From Caulobacterales bacterium RIFCSPHIGHO2_01_FULL_70_19 (GTDB taxonomy: Bacteria; Pseudomonadota; Alphaproteobacteria; Caulobacterales; Caulobacteraceae), in NCBI GenBank assembly GCA_001794825.1, contig MGLK01000003.1, positions 141,149 to 205,148 on the forward strand: a DNA stretch of 64,000 bases, given 5' to 3'. The notes beneath the pieces are model-generated. The model searched no databases and was not told where the DNA came from. It saw only the letters and a program-made list of their open reading frames with translations. Both the position numbers and the translations under genes were made by a program. Of this stretch, positions 52,906 to 62,599 are shown piece by piece (positions within the stretch are counted from its first letter, which is position 1; every line of letters starts with the position of its first letter).

Positions 52906-54195
52906 TCAGATGCCGGCGGCCCGCACGGCCTCCGGCGTTTCGGCCTCGGGATCGCCGGGAAGCCAGGCGACGCGGCCGTCGTAGATGTCCTCGTCCAGGA
53001 TCTTCTCTTCCCGGGCGACCAGCACCGGGACCAGCATCTGTCCGGTGACGTTGGTCGCGGTTCGCATCATGTCGATGATCCGATCGATGGCGATGATGTA
53101 GCCCACGCCCTCGAGCGGCAGCCCGGCCGTCGACAGCGTGAGCGTCAGCATGACGATCGACGTTCCCGGCACGCCGGCCGTGCCCAGCGAACCCAGCACC
53201 GCCGTCAGGCCGATGAGCACATACTGGGTGAAGCTGAGCTCGATCCCGAAATACTGGGCGATGAAGATGGAGGCGATGGCCGGGTAGATGGCGCCGCAGC
53301 CGTCCATCTTCACATTCGCGCCGAGCGGCACGGCGAAGGCGGCGTAGGCCTGGGGCACGCCCAGCCGCTCGACCGTCTGGCGCAGGGTGACGGGCAGGGT
53401 CCCCAGCGAGGACGAGGTGGCGAAGGCGGTCTGCTGGGCCGCGAAGGCGCCCCGGAAGAAGGAGCGGACCTTCAGTCCGTGCAGCTTCAGCAGGGCGGAG
53501 TAGACCACGAGGATGTGGAACAGGCAGGCCGCGTAGATGGCGAGAATGAACTTGCCGAGGGGGAGCAGCGCCTCCCAGCCGTAGCCGCCGACAACCGAGC
53601 CGATCAGGCCGAACACCCCGATCGGCGTGAGCTGGATGACCCACCGCGTGATCCGGAAGACGATGGATGCGCCCTCGTCCACGAACCGCCGCGCCGTCTG
53701 TGCGCGGTCCCCGAGCGCCACCAGCGCGGCGCCGACCAGGGCCGAGAAGAACAGGATCTGCAGCACCTTGCCCTCGGCCAGGGCGGCGAAAGGGTTGGTC
53801 GGAACGATCCCGATGAGCACCTCGAGCGGCGTCGGGATCTCGCGCTCGCGCACCTCGCCGAGCGGCAGGTTCTGCAGTCCGGCTCCGGGATCGATCAACT
53901 GGCCGAAGGCGAATCCGACCAGCACCGCCAGCAGCGACGTGACGGCGAACCACGCCAGGGTGCGGACCCCCAACCGGATGGCGCCGACGCCTTCGCCGAG
54001 GCGCGCGATCGAGCTGGCGATGGTGAACAGCACCAGCGGCGCGACCACCATGCGGATGAGGTTCAGATAGACGTCGCCGATCGGCTGAAGCCAGATGGTC
54101 GCCTGGTCCCGCAGAACCAGTCCGGCGGCGATGCCCAGCGCGAAGCCGGCGGCGGTGCGTTGCCACAGGGGGATGGCGAAGAAGCGGTGCAGCAT
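52906..54195 (-). CDS. Dicarboxylate/amino acid:cation symporter (DAACS family)
   Basis: A 429-residue symporter of the GltP/DctA group with about eight membrane helices and two re-entrant loops. Loop one is ATSSSLGTLPVTL (serine-rich HP1), and the NVKMDGCGAIYPAIA motif in TM7 and GTAGVPGTSIVMLTLTL in HP2 follow. It imports dicarboxylates, glutamate or aspartate with Na+ or H+. No dctBD-type regulators are adjacent. Complete. Confidence 0.92.
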   Translation of the reverse strand: MLHRFFAIPLWQRTAAGFALGIAAGLVLRDQATIWLQPIGDVYLNLIRMVVAPLVLFTIASSIARLGEGVGAIRLGVRTLAWFAVTSLLAVLVGFAFGQLIDPGAGLQNLPLGEVREREIPTPLEVLIGIVPTNPFAALAEGKVLQILFFSALVGAALVALGDRAQTARRFVDEGASIVFRITRWVIQLTPIGVFGLIGSVVGGYGWEALLPLGKFILAIYAACLFHILVVYSALLKLHGLKVRSFFRGAFAAQQTAFATSSSLGTLPVTLRQTVERLGVPQAYAAFAVPLGANVKMDGCGAIYPAIASIFIAQYFGIELSFTQYVLIGLTAVLGSLGTAGVPGTSIVMLTLTLSTAGLPLEGVGYIIAIDRIIDMMRTATNVTGQMLVPVLVAREEKILDEDIYDGRVAWLPGDPEAETPEAVRAAGI

Positions 54196-54264
54196 GCAGG
54201 GCGCCTTGCAGGGACGGAGCGCGCCAGATGTGGTGCGCCGGCCGTATCCGCAACCGTTCCGGTG

Positions 54265-54954
54265 CTATTTTGCCCGACAAAGCTCGGCCGACACCGCCTC
54301 CAGCTCCGCGAAGCGTTCGATCCACGCGTCGCCGCCCAGCCGGTCGCGCGGCAGATCGTTGTAGCCGAAGGCGCAGACGACGCAGGGCATGCCCGCGTCC
54401 CGGGCGGCGCCGGTGTCGGTGGACGCGTCGCCGACCATGATCGCGCGACCGGGGTCGCCGCCCGCCATCTCCACCGCCTCGATCAGATGCGCCGCGGCCG
54501 GCTTGCGCGCCGACACCCGGTCGGCGCCGACGACCGCCGCGAAGTGCCGCCCCAGATCCAGGGCGTCGATCAGCGCCTCCGCCAGGTCGCTGCGCTTGTT
54601 GGTCGCCACGCAGAGAAGCGCGCCACGCCCGGCCAGCGCCTCCAGCGTCTCCACCACCCCTTCGAAGGGCCGGCTGTCGTCGGCGATTCGCCCGACGTAG
54701 TGGGCGATGAAGCGGTCGAACAGGCCCGGGTGGGCGGCCTCGTCCCAGACCGCCCCCGCCTCGGCGAAGCCGTGGCGCAGCAGGGCCCGCGCGCCGTGCC
54801 CGACCAGATGCCTCGCCGACGACAGCGGCACAGGAGCGTGTCCATGTTCGTGCAGCAGGTGGTTCAGGGTCCCGATCAGGTCGGGGGCCGAGTCGACCAG
54901 CGTTCCATCCAGATCGAAGGCGATGGTCCAGCCGTCGAGATCCCGCACCGTCAT
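54265..54954 (-). CDS. gph: HAD-family phosphoglycolate phosphatase
   Basis: A 229-residue HAD hydrolase: motif I FDLDGTLVDSAPD, motif II around CVATNKR, motif III Lys in SARKPAA, motif IV MVGDASTD, with a helical cap between I and II. It dephosphorylates 2-phosphoglycolate from DNA repair or oxygenase side reactions. ATG 54954 is preferred to 54960 because GGGAG is then 6 bases upstream. The gene is divergent from glmU, 66 bases apart. Confidence 0.88.
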   Translation of the reverse strand: MTVRDLDGWTIAFDLDGTLVDSAPDLIGTLNHLLHEHGHAPVPLSSARHLVGHGARALLRHGFAEAGAVWDEAAHPGLFDRFIAHYVGRIADDSRPFEGVVETLEALAGRGALLCVATNKRSDLAEALIDALDLGRHFAAVVGADRVSARKPAAAHLIEAVEMAGGDPGRAIMVGDASTDTGAARDAGMPCVVCAFGYNDLPRDRLGGDAWIERFAELEAVSAELCRAK

Positions 54955-55020
54955 CCACATCTCCCGCCGGGCGCCCCGATGGGCTAGACCGCCGGGGACG
55001 ACTAGCCGCCGGACCGATTC

Positions 55021-56385
55021 ATGACCAGTACAGCCGAACCCCGCGCCGCCATAATCCTCGCTGCAGGACAGGGCACGCGGATGAAGTCGCCGCTGCCCAA
55101 GGTGCTGCACCCGGTCGGCGGTCGGGCCATGCTTGACCACGCCATCGACGCCGCCGAGGCGCTGGGCTGCGAACGCGTGGTGGTGGTGGTCGGGGCGCAT
55201 TCGCCCGAGGTCCGCGCCCACGTCGCGAGGCGGCTCGGCGAGGACTGCATCGCCGTTCAGGACCCGCCGCTGGGCACCGGCCACGCCGTGCGCGCGGCCG
55301 AGAGCGCGCTGGCCGATTTCCGCGGCCAGGTGGTCGTCACCTATGGCGACGTGCCGCTGCTCCGCGCCGCCGACATCGAGCCGGTGTTCGCCGCCAGCGA
55401 GGGCGTCCGGGTGATCGGCTTTGAAGCCCGCGATCCCGGCGCCTACGGCCGGCTGATCCTCAGGGGGGACGAGCTGGAGGCGATCACCGAGGCCAAGGAG
55501 GCTTCGCCGGACGTCCTGGCGATCACCGCCTGCAACTCCGGGGTCATGGCCGCGCCGGTCGGCCTGCTCTTCGAGCTGCTGGCCGAGGTCCGCAACGACA
55601 ACGCCAAGGGCGAATACTACCTGACCGACGTGGTCGAGCTGGCGCGGCGCCGCGGCGAGCCGACGCGCGCCGTCTTCGCCTCCGAGGACGCCGTCATGGG
55701 GGTCAACTCCCAGGCCGAACTGGCGCAGGCGGAGGCGCTGTTTCAGAAGGTGCGACGGGAAGACCTCCTCGCCGCGGGCGTGACCATGCCGGCGCCGGAG
55801 ACGGTGCATTTCTCGTGGGACACCGAGATCGGGGCGGGAACGACGATCGAGCCGTACGTCGTCTTCGGCCCGGGCGCGCGGATCGCCCCGGGCGCCCGCA
55901 TCCGCAGCTTCAGCCACGTCGAGGGCGCGCGGGTCGCCGGCGGCGCCGAGGTCGGCCCCTACGCGCGCCTGCGTCCGGGCGCCGATCTGGGGGAGGGCGC
56001 CAAGGTCGGCAACTTCGTCGAGGTCAAGAACGTGGCCATGGGCAAGGGGGCGAAGGCGAACCACCTCGCCTATCTCGGCGACGGCGAGGTCGGCGCGAAG
56101 GCCAACATCGGCGCCGGCACGATCTTCTGCAATTACGACGGCTTCTTCAAACATCGTACGACGGTGGGCGAGGGCGCCTTCGTCGGCTCCAACAGCTCCC
56201 TCGTGGCGCCCGTGAGCATCGGCGCCGGGGCCATGGTCGGTTCCGGGTCGGTGGTGACGCGCGACGTGGCGCCCGGCGACCTGGCCCTGGCGCGGGGTCG
56301 GCAGACCGCCAAGGCCGGCTGGGCGGCGCGGTTCATGGAGACCATGCGGGCGAAGAAGGCCGCCCGGAAGGGGAAGGGCGGATGA
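55021..56385 (+). CDS. glmU: Bifunctional GlmU (GlcNAc-1-P acetyltransferase/uridyltransferase)
   Basis: A 454-residue enzyme: N-terminal pyrophosphorylase ([18 protein letters not shown] at residue 12; YGDVPLL), then a left-handed beta-helix acetyltransferase (about 250-440) with repeated hexapeptides, His and the NFVEVKN and NYDG blocks. It makes UDP-GlcNAc for peptidoglycan and LPS. ATGA overlap with rpiA at 56382-56385 couples the two. Full family length. Confidence 0.96.
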   Translation: MTSTAEPRAAIILAAGQGTRMKSPLPKVLHPVGGRAMLDHAIDAAEALGCERVVVVVGAHSPEVRAHVARRLGEDCIAVQDPPLGTGHAVRAAESALADFRGQVVVTYGDVPLLRAADIEPVFAASEGVRVIGFEARDPGAYGRLILRGDELEAITEAKEASPDVLAITACNSGVMAAPVGLLFELLAEVRNDNAKGEYYLTDVVELARRRGEPTRAVFASEDAVMGVNSQAELAQAEALFQKVRREDLLAAGVTMPAPETVHFSWDTEIGAGTTIEPYVVFGPGARIAPGARIRSFSHVEGARVAGGAEVGPYARLRPGADLGEGAKVGNFVEVKNVAMGKGAKANHLAYLGDGEVGAKANIGAGTIFCNYDGFFKHRTTVGEGAFVGSNSSLVAPVSIGAGAMVGSGSVVTRDVAPGDLALARGRQTAKAGWAARFMETMRAKKAARKGKGG

Positions 56386-57068
56386 GCGCCGACGATCAGA
56401 AGCGCCGCGCCGGGGAGGCGGCGGCGGAACGCGTGGAGGCCGGCATGATCGTCGGTCTCGGCACCGGATCGACGGCGGCCTGGTTCGTCAGGGCGCTGGC
56501 GGCCCGCCAGCTGCCCGACCTGCGCTGCGTGCCCACGTCGGAAGCCACCGCCGAACTGGCCCGCGAGCTGGGCCTGCCGCTGTCGACGCTCGAGGATACG
56601 CCGCGCATCGACCTGACTGTCGACGGCGCCGACGAGGTCGGGCCGGGGCTGGCCCTGATCAAGGGCGGCGGCGCGGCCCTGCTGCGCGAGAAGCTGGTCT
56701 GGGAGGCCTCGGCGAGGTGCATCGTCATCGCCGACGCCGCCAAGGTGGTGAAGACGCTCGGCCGCTTCGCCTTGCCCATCGAGGTGGTCGCCTTCGGTCA
56801 CAAGACGACGGCCAACCGCATCGCCGACGTCCTGGTCGACCACGACATCGCCATGCCGGCTCGCGTGCGCAAGGCCGAGCGCGGGCTGGTGCGCACCGAT
56901 GGCGGCAACCTGATCTATGACGCCGCCTGCGGGGCCATCCACGACCCGGCCCGGCTCGCGGACGACCTGAAGCTCGTCACCGGCGTGGTCGAGCACGGCC
57001 TGTTCCTCGACCTTGCCGATGAGGCGATCGTCGGGACGGACGGGGGCGTCGACCTGCTGACGCCGTGA
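56382..57068 (+). CDS. rpiA: Ribose-5-phosphate isomerase A
   Basis: A 228-residue Rpi[12 protein letters not shown] (phosphate loop), DGADEVG with the catalytic Asp pair, [11 protein letters not shown] and the C-terminal DGGNLIYD. It interconverts ribose-5-P and ribulose-5-P in the pentose phosphate pathway. ATG 56382 overlaps glmU by 4 bases, which fixes the start. Confidence 0.95.
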   Translation: MSADDQKRRAGEAAAERVEAGMIVGLGTGSTAAWFVRALAARQLPDLRCVPTSEATAELARELGLPLSTLEDTPRIDLTVDGADEVGPGLALIKGGGAALLREKLVWEASARCIVIADAAKVVKTLGRFALPIEVVAFGHKTTANRIADVLVDHDIAMPARVRKAERGLVRTDGGNLIYDAACGAIHDPARLADDLKLVTGVVEHGLFLDLADEAIVGTDGGVDLLTP

Positions 57069-57087
57069 GGTCCGGGCGCGGCCCCGC

Positions 57088-58035
57088 CTACTCGGCGGGG
57101 ACCTCGTCCTCGGCGGCGTTCGCGCGGACATGGGCCCGGTGGATCGACCGGACCACCTCGCCGCGCCCGGCCCGGCGGCCGGCGCTCCCGCGCTCGGCGT
57201 CGTACAGGCCCTCCAGATAGGCCTGGTCCCATCCGGTCAGATGGTCGGCGGCGGTCGGGTCGTCGAACACGTTCAGGATCGTCGCATAGCGGCTGGTGTC
57301 GGCGTCCGGGTCGATCTGCGCCAGGGAGACCATCGCGATGTAGTCGGCCAGCTGGGTGGACGTCACCTTTCCGGCGGTCTCGTCGATGTCGACGATCACG
57401 ATGGTCCGCGCCAGGTTGTCGACGATCTGTGAGCGCAGCCTGCTGGGCGAGGTGACGGTCAGCACCGGCGCATAGTCGACGGGGCTCTCGCACGCGCCGG
57501 TGCACTCGCCCGGTATCCTGACGGCGCGCCAGCCGGTGTCGGCGTCGACCGGCACGCTCATCTGCCACCACCGCACGGGCCGGTCCGTCTGCTGGAAATC
57601 ACGCAGCGCGGCTCCGCCCCGATCCATCCCCGAGCCGCCCATGCGGAAGGCTCGGGCGCGCTCCTCGACCAGGGCCTGGGCCAGACCGCCGCCGTCGTCA
57701 GTCGCAACGACGAGGATGTTCGGGGTGCAGCCCGGTCCCCCGGTCTCGAGGCCCACGTCTTCCGCCACGGTGGAGACGCGGTCGACGAGGTACTGGGCCA
57801 GGTCCGACCGCAGGTTGGCGACGCCGACGCAGACGCGGCCGTCCCACCGCGCAAGGCCGCGGTCCCGGTTGGGCGCCGCGACCTCGCCGACGAAGCCCTT
57901 GATCAGATCGTCCAGTCGACGGCCCGTGACGGTCACCGCGTCGAGTTCGACCGGCTCCTCCGCCTGTGGGTCCGGGGCAGGACCTGTCGGGTCCTGGGCC
58001 AGGAGGGCGAGGGCGGCGGAGAGAGCGGCCAGCAT
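57088..58035 (-). CDS. Secreted hypothetical protein
   Basis: A 315-residue protein with a signal peptide (1-14, AALSAALALLA) and a Pro/Glu-rich start followed by the phrase LDAVTVTGRRL that is common in caulobacterial and sphingomonad secreted hypotheticals. Paired cysteines occur (CVGVAN, GGPGCTP, ECTGACES). A TILNVFDDP segment and a basic C-terminal region follow. I recognise no named domain. It converges with rpiA, 19 bases apart. Confidence 0.72.
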   Translation of the reverse strand: MLAALSAALALLAQDPTGPAPDPQAEEPVELDAVTVTGRRLDDLIKGFVGEVAAPNRDRGLARWDGRVCVGVANLRSDLAQYLVDRVSTVAEDVGLETGGPGCTPNILVVATDDGGGLAQALVEERARAFRMGGSGMDRGGAALRDFQQTDRPVRWWQMSVPVDADTGWRAVRIPGECTGACESPVDYAPVLTVTSPSRLRSQIVDNLARTIVIVDIDETAGKVTSTQLADYIAMVSLAQIDPDADTSRYATILNVFDDPTAADHLTGWDQAYLEGLYDAERGSAGRRAGRGEVVRSIHRAHVRANAAEDEVPAE

Positions 58036-58201
58036 AGCACAAGCTCCGGTAGCGGGAAGGCGACCCTACGCGCCTCCGGGACGGTGTCAACGGAGCCTTG
58101 CGAGGGGGCCGGCGATCGCCTAACGCGGCGAACCGGCTTGGAGCTTCGCCGCTGACGCCTATGTGTGGGCCCGACCCGTTTCCTGACCCAGCGAGGCGCT
58201 C

Positions 58202-59587
58202 ATGCCCGACTACGACTACGACCTCTTTGTCATCGGCGCCGGCTCGGGCGGGGTGCGCGCCGCTCGTCTGACCGCCCTCGGCGGCAAGCGGGTCGCGATC
58301 GCCGAGGAGTTCCGGGTCGGCGGCACCTGCGTCATCCGCGGCTGCGTGCCCAAGAAGTTCATGGTGATGGCGTCGGAGTTCAGCCATGCGCTGGAGATCG
58401 CCGAGGGCTACGGCTGGTCGTTCGACAATGCGAAGTTCGACTGGCCGACCTTCCTCGAGGCGAAGGACGTCGAGATCGCCCGCCTGTCCGGCATCTACGC
58501 CGCCAATCTGGGCAAGGCCGGCGTCGACCTGATCCACGGCCGCGCCGTGCTGAAGGACGCCCACACCGTCGAGATCGTCGGCAAGGACCGGACGGTCACC
58601 GCCGAGAAGATCCTCATCGCCACCGGCGGCCGTCCGTGGAAGCCGGAGAACCTGCCCGGGATCGAACACGCCATCACCTCGGAAGAGGCCTTTCACCTGC
58701 CGGAGCTGCCGAAGCGGATCCTCATCGCCGGCGGCGGCTATATCGCCGTCGAGTTCGCCGGCATCTTCGCCGGCCTCGGGGTCGAGACCACCCTGATCTA
58801 CCGGGGCCCCAACATCCTGCGCGGCTTCGACGACGACGTCCGCGCCCATCTGGCCGGCGAGATCGAGAAGCGCGGCGTCAAGGTCATCCTCGGCTGCCAG
58901 CACCGGTCCCTGGAGAAGACCGCCACCGGCATCGTCAATCACCTCGAGAACGGCATGGCGCTGGAGACGGACGTGGTCATGTTCGCCACCGGGCGCGTGC
59001 CGCACGTCAGGGATCTCGGTCTCGAGACGGCAGGGGTCGAGCTGAACGAGCAGGGCGCGATCAGGGTCGACGGCTTCTCGAAGACCACGGCCGACAACAT
59101 CTGGGCGATCGGCGACGTGACCGACCGGATGAACCTGACGCCGGTGGCCATCCGCGAGGCCGTCGCCTTCCACGAGACCGTCTATCGCGACAACCCGACG
59201 GCCTTCGACTACGAGGCGGTCGCCACCGCCGTATTCAGCCAGCCGCCCGTCGGCGTGGTGGGGCTGACCGAAAGCGAGGCGCGCCACAGCTGCCCCGGCG
59301 AGGTCGACGTCTACCTCACCCGATTCCGCCCGATGAAGTACGCCTTCACGGGCTCGGACGAGCGGGTGCTGATGAAGCTGGTCGTGGACGGCGAGAGCCA
59401 GAAGGTCGTCGGCGTGCACATCGTCGGCCCCGAGGCGCCGGAGATGATCCAGCTCGCCGCCATCGCCGTGAAGGCGGGACTCACCAAGGCCCAGTGGGAC
59501 GCCACCTGCGCCGTGCACCCGACGATGGCGGAGGAACTTGTCACCCTGCGGGACAAGCAGCAGCCCGGCGCCGCCAGCGCCGGCTGA
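58202..59587 (+). CDS. gor: Glutathione-disulfide reductase
   Basis: A 461-residue flavoprotein disulfide reductase: FAD motif IGAGSGGVRAAR, redox disulfide GGTCVIRGCVPKK (about residues 40-52), NADPH motif IAGGGYIAVEFAG with a following segment, and the C-terminal HPTMAEE catalytic His-Glu pair that completes the partner active site in the dimer. It regenerates glutathione in the cytoplasm. ATG 58202 starts directly at the fold. Confidence 0.94.
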   Translation: MPDYDYDLFVIGAGSGGVRAARLTALGGKRVAIAEEFRVGGTCVIRGCVPKKFMVMASEFSHALEIAEGYGWSFDNAKFDWPTFLEAKDVEIARLSGIYAANLGKAGVDLIHGRAVLKDAHTVEIVGKDRTVTAEKILIATGGRPWKPENLPGIEHAITSEEAFHLPELPKRILIAGGGYIAVEFAGIFAGLGVETTLIYRGPNILRGFDDDVRAHLAGEIEKRGVKVILGCQHRSLEKTATGIVNHLENGMALETDVVMFATGRVPHVRDLGLETAGVELNEQGAIRVDGFSKTTADNIWAIGDVTDRMNLTPVAIREAVAFHETVYRDNPTAFDYEAVATAVFSQPPVGVVGLTESEARHSCPGEVDVYLTRFRPMKYAFTGSDERVLMKLVVDGESQKVVGVHIVGPEAPEMIQLAAIAVKAGLTKAQWDATCAVHPTMAEELVTLRDKQQPGAASAG

Positions 59588-59641
59588 CGGCGCGGCATCG
59601 CGTTCATTGTCGTAGGAGGGGCGGCGGCCTATCTTGCCGCG

Positions 59642-61015
59642 ATGAGTATGCGCTGGACCCCCGACAGCTGGAGACAGAAACCCGTCGTGCAGATGCCGAC
59701 GGACTATCCGGACATGGCGGCGCTGGCCCGCGTCGAGGACGAGCTGCGCGCCATGCCGCCGCTGGTCTTCGCCGGCGAGGCGCGCCGACTGACGTCCAAG
59801 CTCGCCCAGGTGGAAGCCGGCGAGGCCTTTCTGCTGCAGGGCGGCGACTGCGCCGAGAGCTTCAAGGAGTTCTCGACCGACAACATCCGCGACACCTTCC
59901 GGCTGATCCTGCAGATGGCCGTGGTGCTGACCTTCGCCGGCCGCAAGCCGGTGGTGAAGGTCGGCCGCATCGCCGGCCAGTTCGCCAAGCCGCGCTCGTC
60001 GTCGCTGGAGACCATCGGCGATCAGACCCTGCCCAGCTACCGCGGCGACATCATCAACGGCATGGGCTTCACCGCCGAGGAGCGGGTTCCCGATCCGCAG
60101 CGGCTGCTGCGCGCCTACCACCAGTCGGCGGCGACCCTGAACCTGCTGCGCGCCTTCGCCGGCGGCGGCTACGCCGACCTGCACAACATCCACCGCTGGA
60201 CGCTCGGCTTCGCGGCCGAGAACGCCTACGGCGCCCGCTACCGCGAGCTGGCCGACAAGATCGGCGAGGCGCTCGATTTCATGCAGGCGGTCGGCGTCAC
60301 GCCGGAGACCCATCCGGACCTGAGCCGGGTCGAGGTCTTCACCAGCCACGAGGCCCTGCTGCTCAACCTGGAAAGCGCGCTGACGCGGCTGGACGGCGCG
60401 ACCGGGGAGTGGTTCGACACCTCGGCTCATATGGTCTGGATCGGCGAGCGCACCCGCCAGCTGGACGGCGCCCACGTCGAGTTCGCCCGCGGCATCCGCA
60501 ATCCGGTCGGTCTGAAGTGCGGGCCGACCATGGAGCCCGACGACCTGCTCGCCCTGATCGACGTGCTCAATCCGGACAACACCCCGGGCCGGCTGACGCT
60601 GATCGGGCGGTTCGGGGCCGACAAGGTCGCCGACCGTCTGCCGCGCCTCATGCGGGCCGTGAAGGCGGCCGGGCGGCGGGTGGTCTGGTCGATCGACCCG
60701 ATGCACGGCAACACGCTCAAGGCCGGCAACGGCTACAAGACCCGGCCGTTCGAGCGCATCCTCACCGAGGTGCGCACCTTCGTCGACGTGGCGGAGTCCG
60801 AGGGCGTCCACCCCGGGGGCGTGCACCTGGAGATGACCGGCCAGAACGTCACCGAGTGCCTCGGGGGCGCCCAGATGCTGACCGAGGACGATCTCAGCAG
60901 CCGCTATCACACGCATTGCGATCCGCGTCTGAACGCGGACCAGGCGCTGGAGCTCGCCTTCCTCGTCGCCGAGCGGCTCAAGGCGGGCCGCCGCGCCCGC
61001 TCCGAGGCGGCCTGA
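59642..61015 (+). CDS. Class II 3-deoxy-7-phosphoheptulonate (DAHP) synthase
   Basis: A 457-residue class II DAHP synthase (plant/Mycobacterium AroG type): [12 protein letters not shown] with the metal cysteine, [46 protein letters not shown] and [12 protein letters not shown]. It condenses PEP and erythrose-4-P, the first step to aromatic amino acids. It lies 2 bases before the prephenate dehydratase gene, so the two are co-translated. Confidence 0.95.
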   Translation: MSMRWTPDSWRQKPVVQMPTDYPDMAALARVEDELRAMPPLVFAGEARRLTSKLAQVEAGEAFLLQGGDCAESFKEFSTDNIRDTFRLILQMAVVLTFAGRKPVVKVGRIAGQFAKPRSSSLETIGDQTLPSYRGDIINGMGFTAEERVPDPQRLLRAYHQSAATLNLLRAFAGGGYADLHNIHRWTLGFAAENAYGARYRELADKIGEALDFMQAVGVTPETHPDLSRVEVFTSHEALLLNLESALTRLDGATGEWFDTSAHMVWIGERTRQLDGAHVEFARGIRNPVGLKCGPTMEPDDLLALIDVLNPDNTPGRLTLIGRFGADKVADRLPRLMRAVKAAGRRVVWSIDPMHGNTLKAGNGYKTRPFERILTEVRTFVDVAESEGVHPGGVHLEMTGQNVTECLGGAQMLTEDDLSSRYHTHCDPRLNADQALELAFLVAERLKAGRRARSEAA

Positions 61016-61017
61016 CC

Positions 61018-61599
61018 ATGGAGGGCGTCGGCCGGCCCGACGGCGACGTCCCGCCCGGCCGTTGCGCCTATCAGGGGGCCCCCGGCGCCTTCAGCCACGA
61101 GGCCTGCATCGATCTGCGGCCGTGGGACGAGCCCGTGCCGTACGAGACGTTCGAGGCGGCGCTGGGCGCGCTCCATCGCGGCGAGGTGGGCTGCGCGCTC
61201 ATTCCGGTCGAGAACTCCACCATCGGGCGGGTCGAACCCGCCGCGACCCTTGTCGAAAGCTCGGGCCTCAGGGTCGTCTCGGAGGTTTGGAGGCCCATTC
61301 GGCTGGCGCTGATGGCCCGGCCCGGCGCACGGATCGGCGACATACGGACGGCCGAGAGCCATCCGGCGGCGCTGGACCAGTGCGTCGGCACGTTGGCGGA
61401 ACTGGGCGTCGAGGCCGTCGAAGCCTTCGACACCGCCGGCGCCGCCCGCGCGGTCGCCGAGGCCGGCGATCCGACCCGGGCGGCCGTCGCTCCGGCGCGC
61501 GCCGCCGAGGTCTACGACCTGTCGATCCTGCGCAACGACCTGCAGGATTCCTCCGACAACCGCACGCGCTTCGTCCTGCTCAGCCGCGACGGCGCTTGA
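61018..61599 (+). CDS. Prephenate dehydratase catalytic domain without ACT domain
   Basis: A 193-residue prephenate dehydratase (PDT): YQGAPGAFSHEA, VENSTIGRV and the catalytic TRF motif in NRTRFVLLSRDG at the very end. PDT proteins are normally about 275-290 residues with a C-terminal ACT domain giving phenylalanine feedback. Here translation stops right after the catalytic domain, and reading past the TGA shows no ACT remnant. So the enzyme should make phenylpyruvate but lacks the usual allosteric site. It lies between class II DAHP synthase and chorismate mutase. Confidence 0.88.
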   Translation: MEGVGRPDGDVPPGRCAYQGAPGAFSHEACIDLRPWDEPVPYETFEAALGALHRGEVGCALIPVENSTIGRVEPAATLVESSGLRVVSEVWRPIRLALMARPGARIGDIRTAESHPAALDQCVGTLAELGVEAVEAFDTAGAARAVAEAGDPTRAAVAPARAAEVYDLSILRNDLQDSSDNRTRFVLLSRDGA

Positions 61600-61612
61600 C
61601 GGCGGCGAACCG

Positions 61613-61814
61613 ATGCGGCTTCTGGGTGGCATGGTCCGTTCGCAAGCCATCGCTGCGACCTTCGCCCCCCGTTTCGCCGCGGGCGCGGACCTGTATCTCG
61701 GCTTTCGATACGCCGGCTGAGGCGTCGGGCGATCCGTCCCGGCGGCCTCGCCGGCGACCGCTCCGCAAGGGAGCGGCGGCTCGCAAACTCTCCCGACCGT
61801 ATCGAACCGAAAGC
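61613..61814 (+). promoter_or_regulatory. Leader between PDT and chorismate mutase, attenuator-like
   Basis: A 35-codon frame (ATG 61613, TGA 61718-61720) ends in LYLGFRYAG, with clustered Phe and Tyr codons. TTCGATACG (61704-61712) inside that end is complementary over 9 bases to CGTATCGAA (61798-61806), just before the chorismate mutase start. Two small hairpins lie between (61739-61754 and 61758-61776). A weak SD (GAAAG, 61809-61813) adjoins the 3' arm. Pairing could hide the start region unless a ribosome stalls on the leader. The leader SD is weak and no T run follows, so this is speculative. Confidence 0.35.
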
Positions 61815-61822
61815 TTCCTCCC

Positions 61823-62599
61823 GTGTCCCACGCCCTGAATCCCGCCGTGCAACAGGTCTGGCCGCCCGCTGAACGCCGGCCCGACGACGTCAGCCCCAAG
61901 CACATGGCCCTGGCCGCCCTGCGCCACGAGATCGACCAGCTGGACGACGAGATCCTCGCCCTCTTCGAGCGCCGCCTGGCCATCGCCGCCCGCGTCGGCC
62001 GCGCCAAGGACGCGCCGGCCGGGCCGCACCTCAAGCTGCGCCCGGATCGCGAGCAGGCGGTGCTGCAACGCATCGCCGCCCGCGCCCGGCCCGACAACCG
62101 CGAGGCGGTCCGGGCCCTGTGGCGCGAGGTGGTCGGCCACGGGCTGACCCGCCAGGGCCCCACGCGGGTGCAGGTCTGGGCTCCGGTCGAGCCGACCCGC
62201 GCCTTCGACGCCGCCCGCCGCCGGTTCGGGGCGGCGGCGGAGATGCGCCTGGCCGGCGACCCCCAGGCGGCGCTGAAGTGGGCGGCGGAAGGGCAGGGGG
62301 TGGCGGTGCTCGCCGTCAACGCCGGCGATCCGTGGTGGATCGGCCTCCGCCGGCAGTGGACCTCGCTCAGCGTGTTCGAGGGCTTCGGCGGCGCCGTCCC
62401 GACGGCCCTGGCGCTGGGCAAGATCGATCCCGCGGCCCTTCCGGCGGGTCCCCGCGTCCTGGTCAGCGCCGGCGGGGACGCCGGAGACGGGGCCGGCCGG
62501 CGGCTCGGCCTCGCAACCCACCATGGCTGGACGATCTGCCTCACCGACGCCCCGCTGTCGGTCGGCGGACCCGAGGGATGCGTCGGAGCGGTCGCCTAG
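61823..62599 (+). CDS. Chorismate mutase (AroQ) with C-terminal PDT-like domain
   Basis: A 258-residue protein. Residues about 28-110 form an all-helical AroQ chorismate mutase (LRHEIDQLDDEILALFERR, then Lys/Arg-rich RAKDAPAG and PDREQAVLQRI). The remaining 150 residues (from about 112, VQVWAPVEPTRAFDAARRRFG) are not a known catalytic domain; the pattern of strands and the GDPWWIGL segment suggest a degenerate prephenate-dehydratase-like fold, by inference. Start GTG 61823 (no strong SD) or a downstream ATG at residue 28. It overlaps the panC stop by 3 bases. Confidence 0.8.
   Translation: MSHALNPAVQQVWPPAERRPDDVSPKHMALAALRHEIDQLDDEILALFERRLAIAARVGRAKDAPAGPHLKLRPDREQAVLQRIAARARPDNREAVRALWREVVGHGLTRQGPTRVQVWAPVEPTRAFDAARRRFGAAAEMRLAGDPQAALKWAAEGQGVAVLAVNAGDPWWIGLRRQWTSLSVFEGFGGAVPTALALGKIDPAALPAGPRVLVSAGGDAGDGAGRRLGLATHHGWTICLTDAPLSVGGPEGCVGAVA

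Noticed and set aside
57698..60916. Long minus-strand open frame opposite gor and DAHP synthase
   Set aside because: Antisense shadow; the plus-strand genes have clear catalytic motifs.
61758..61776. Hairpin CCGCTCC-loop-GGAGCGG as a terminator
   Set aside because: No T run follows, and such GC stems are common here; kept only as part of the leader structure.
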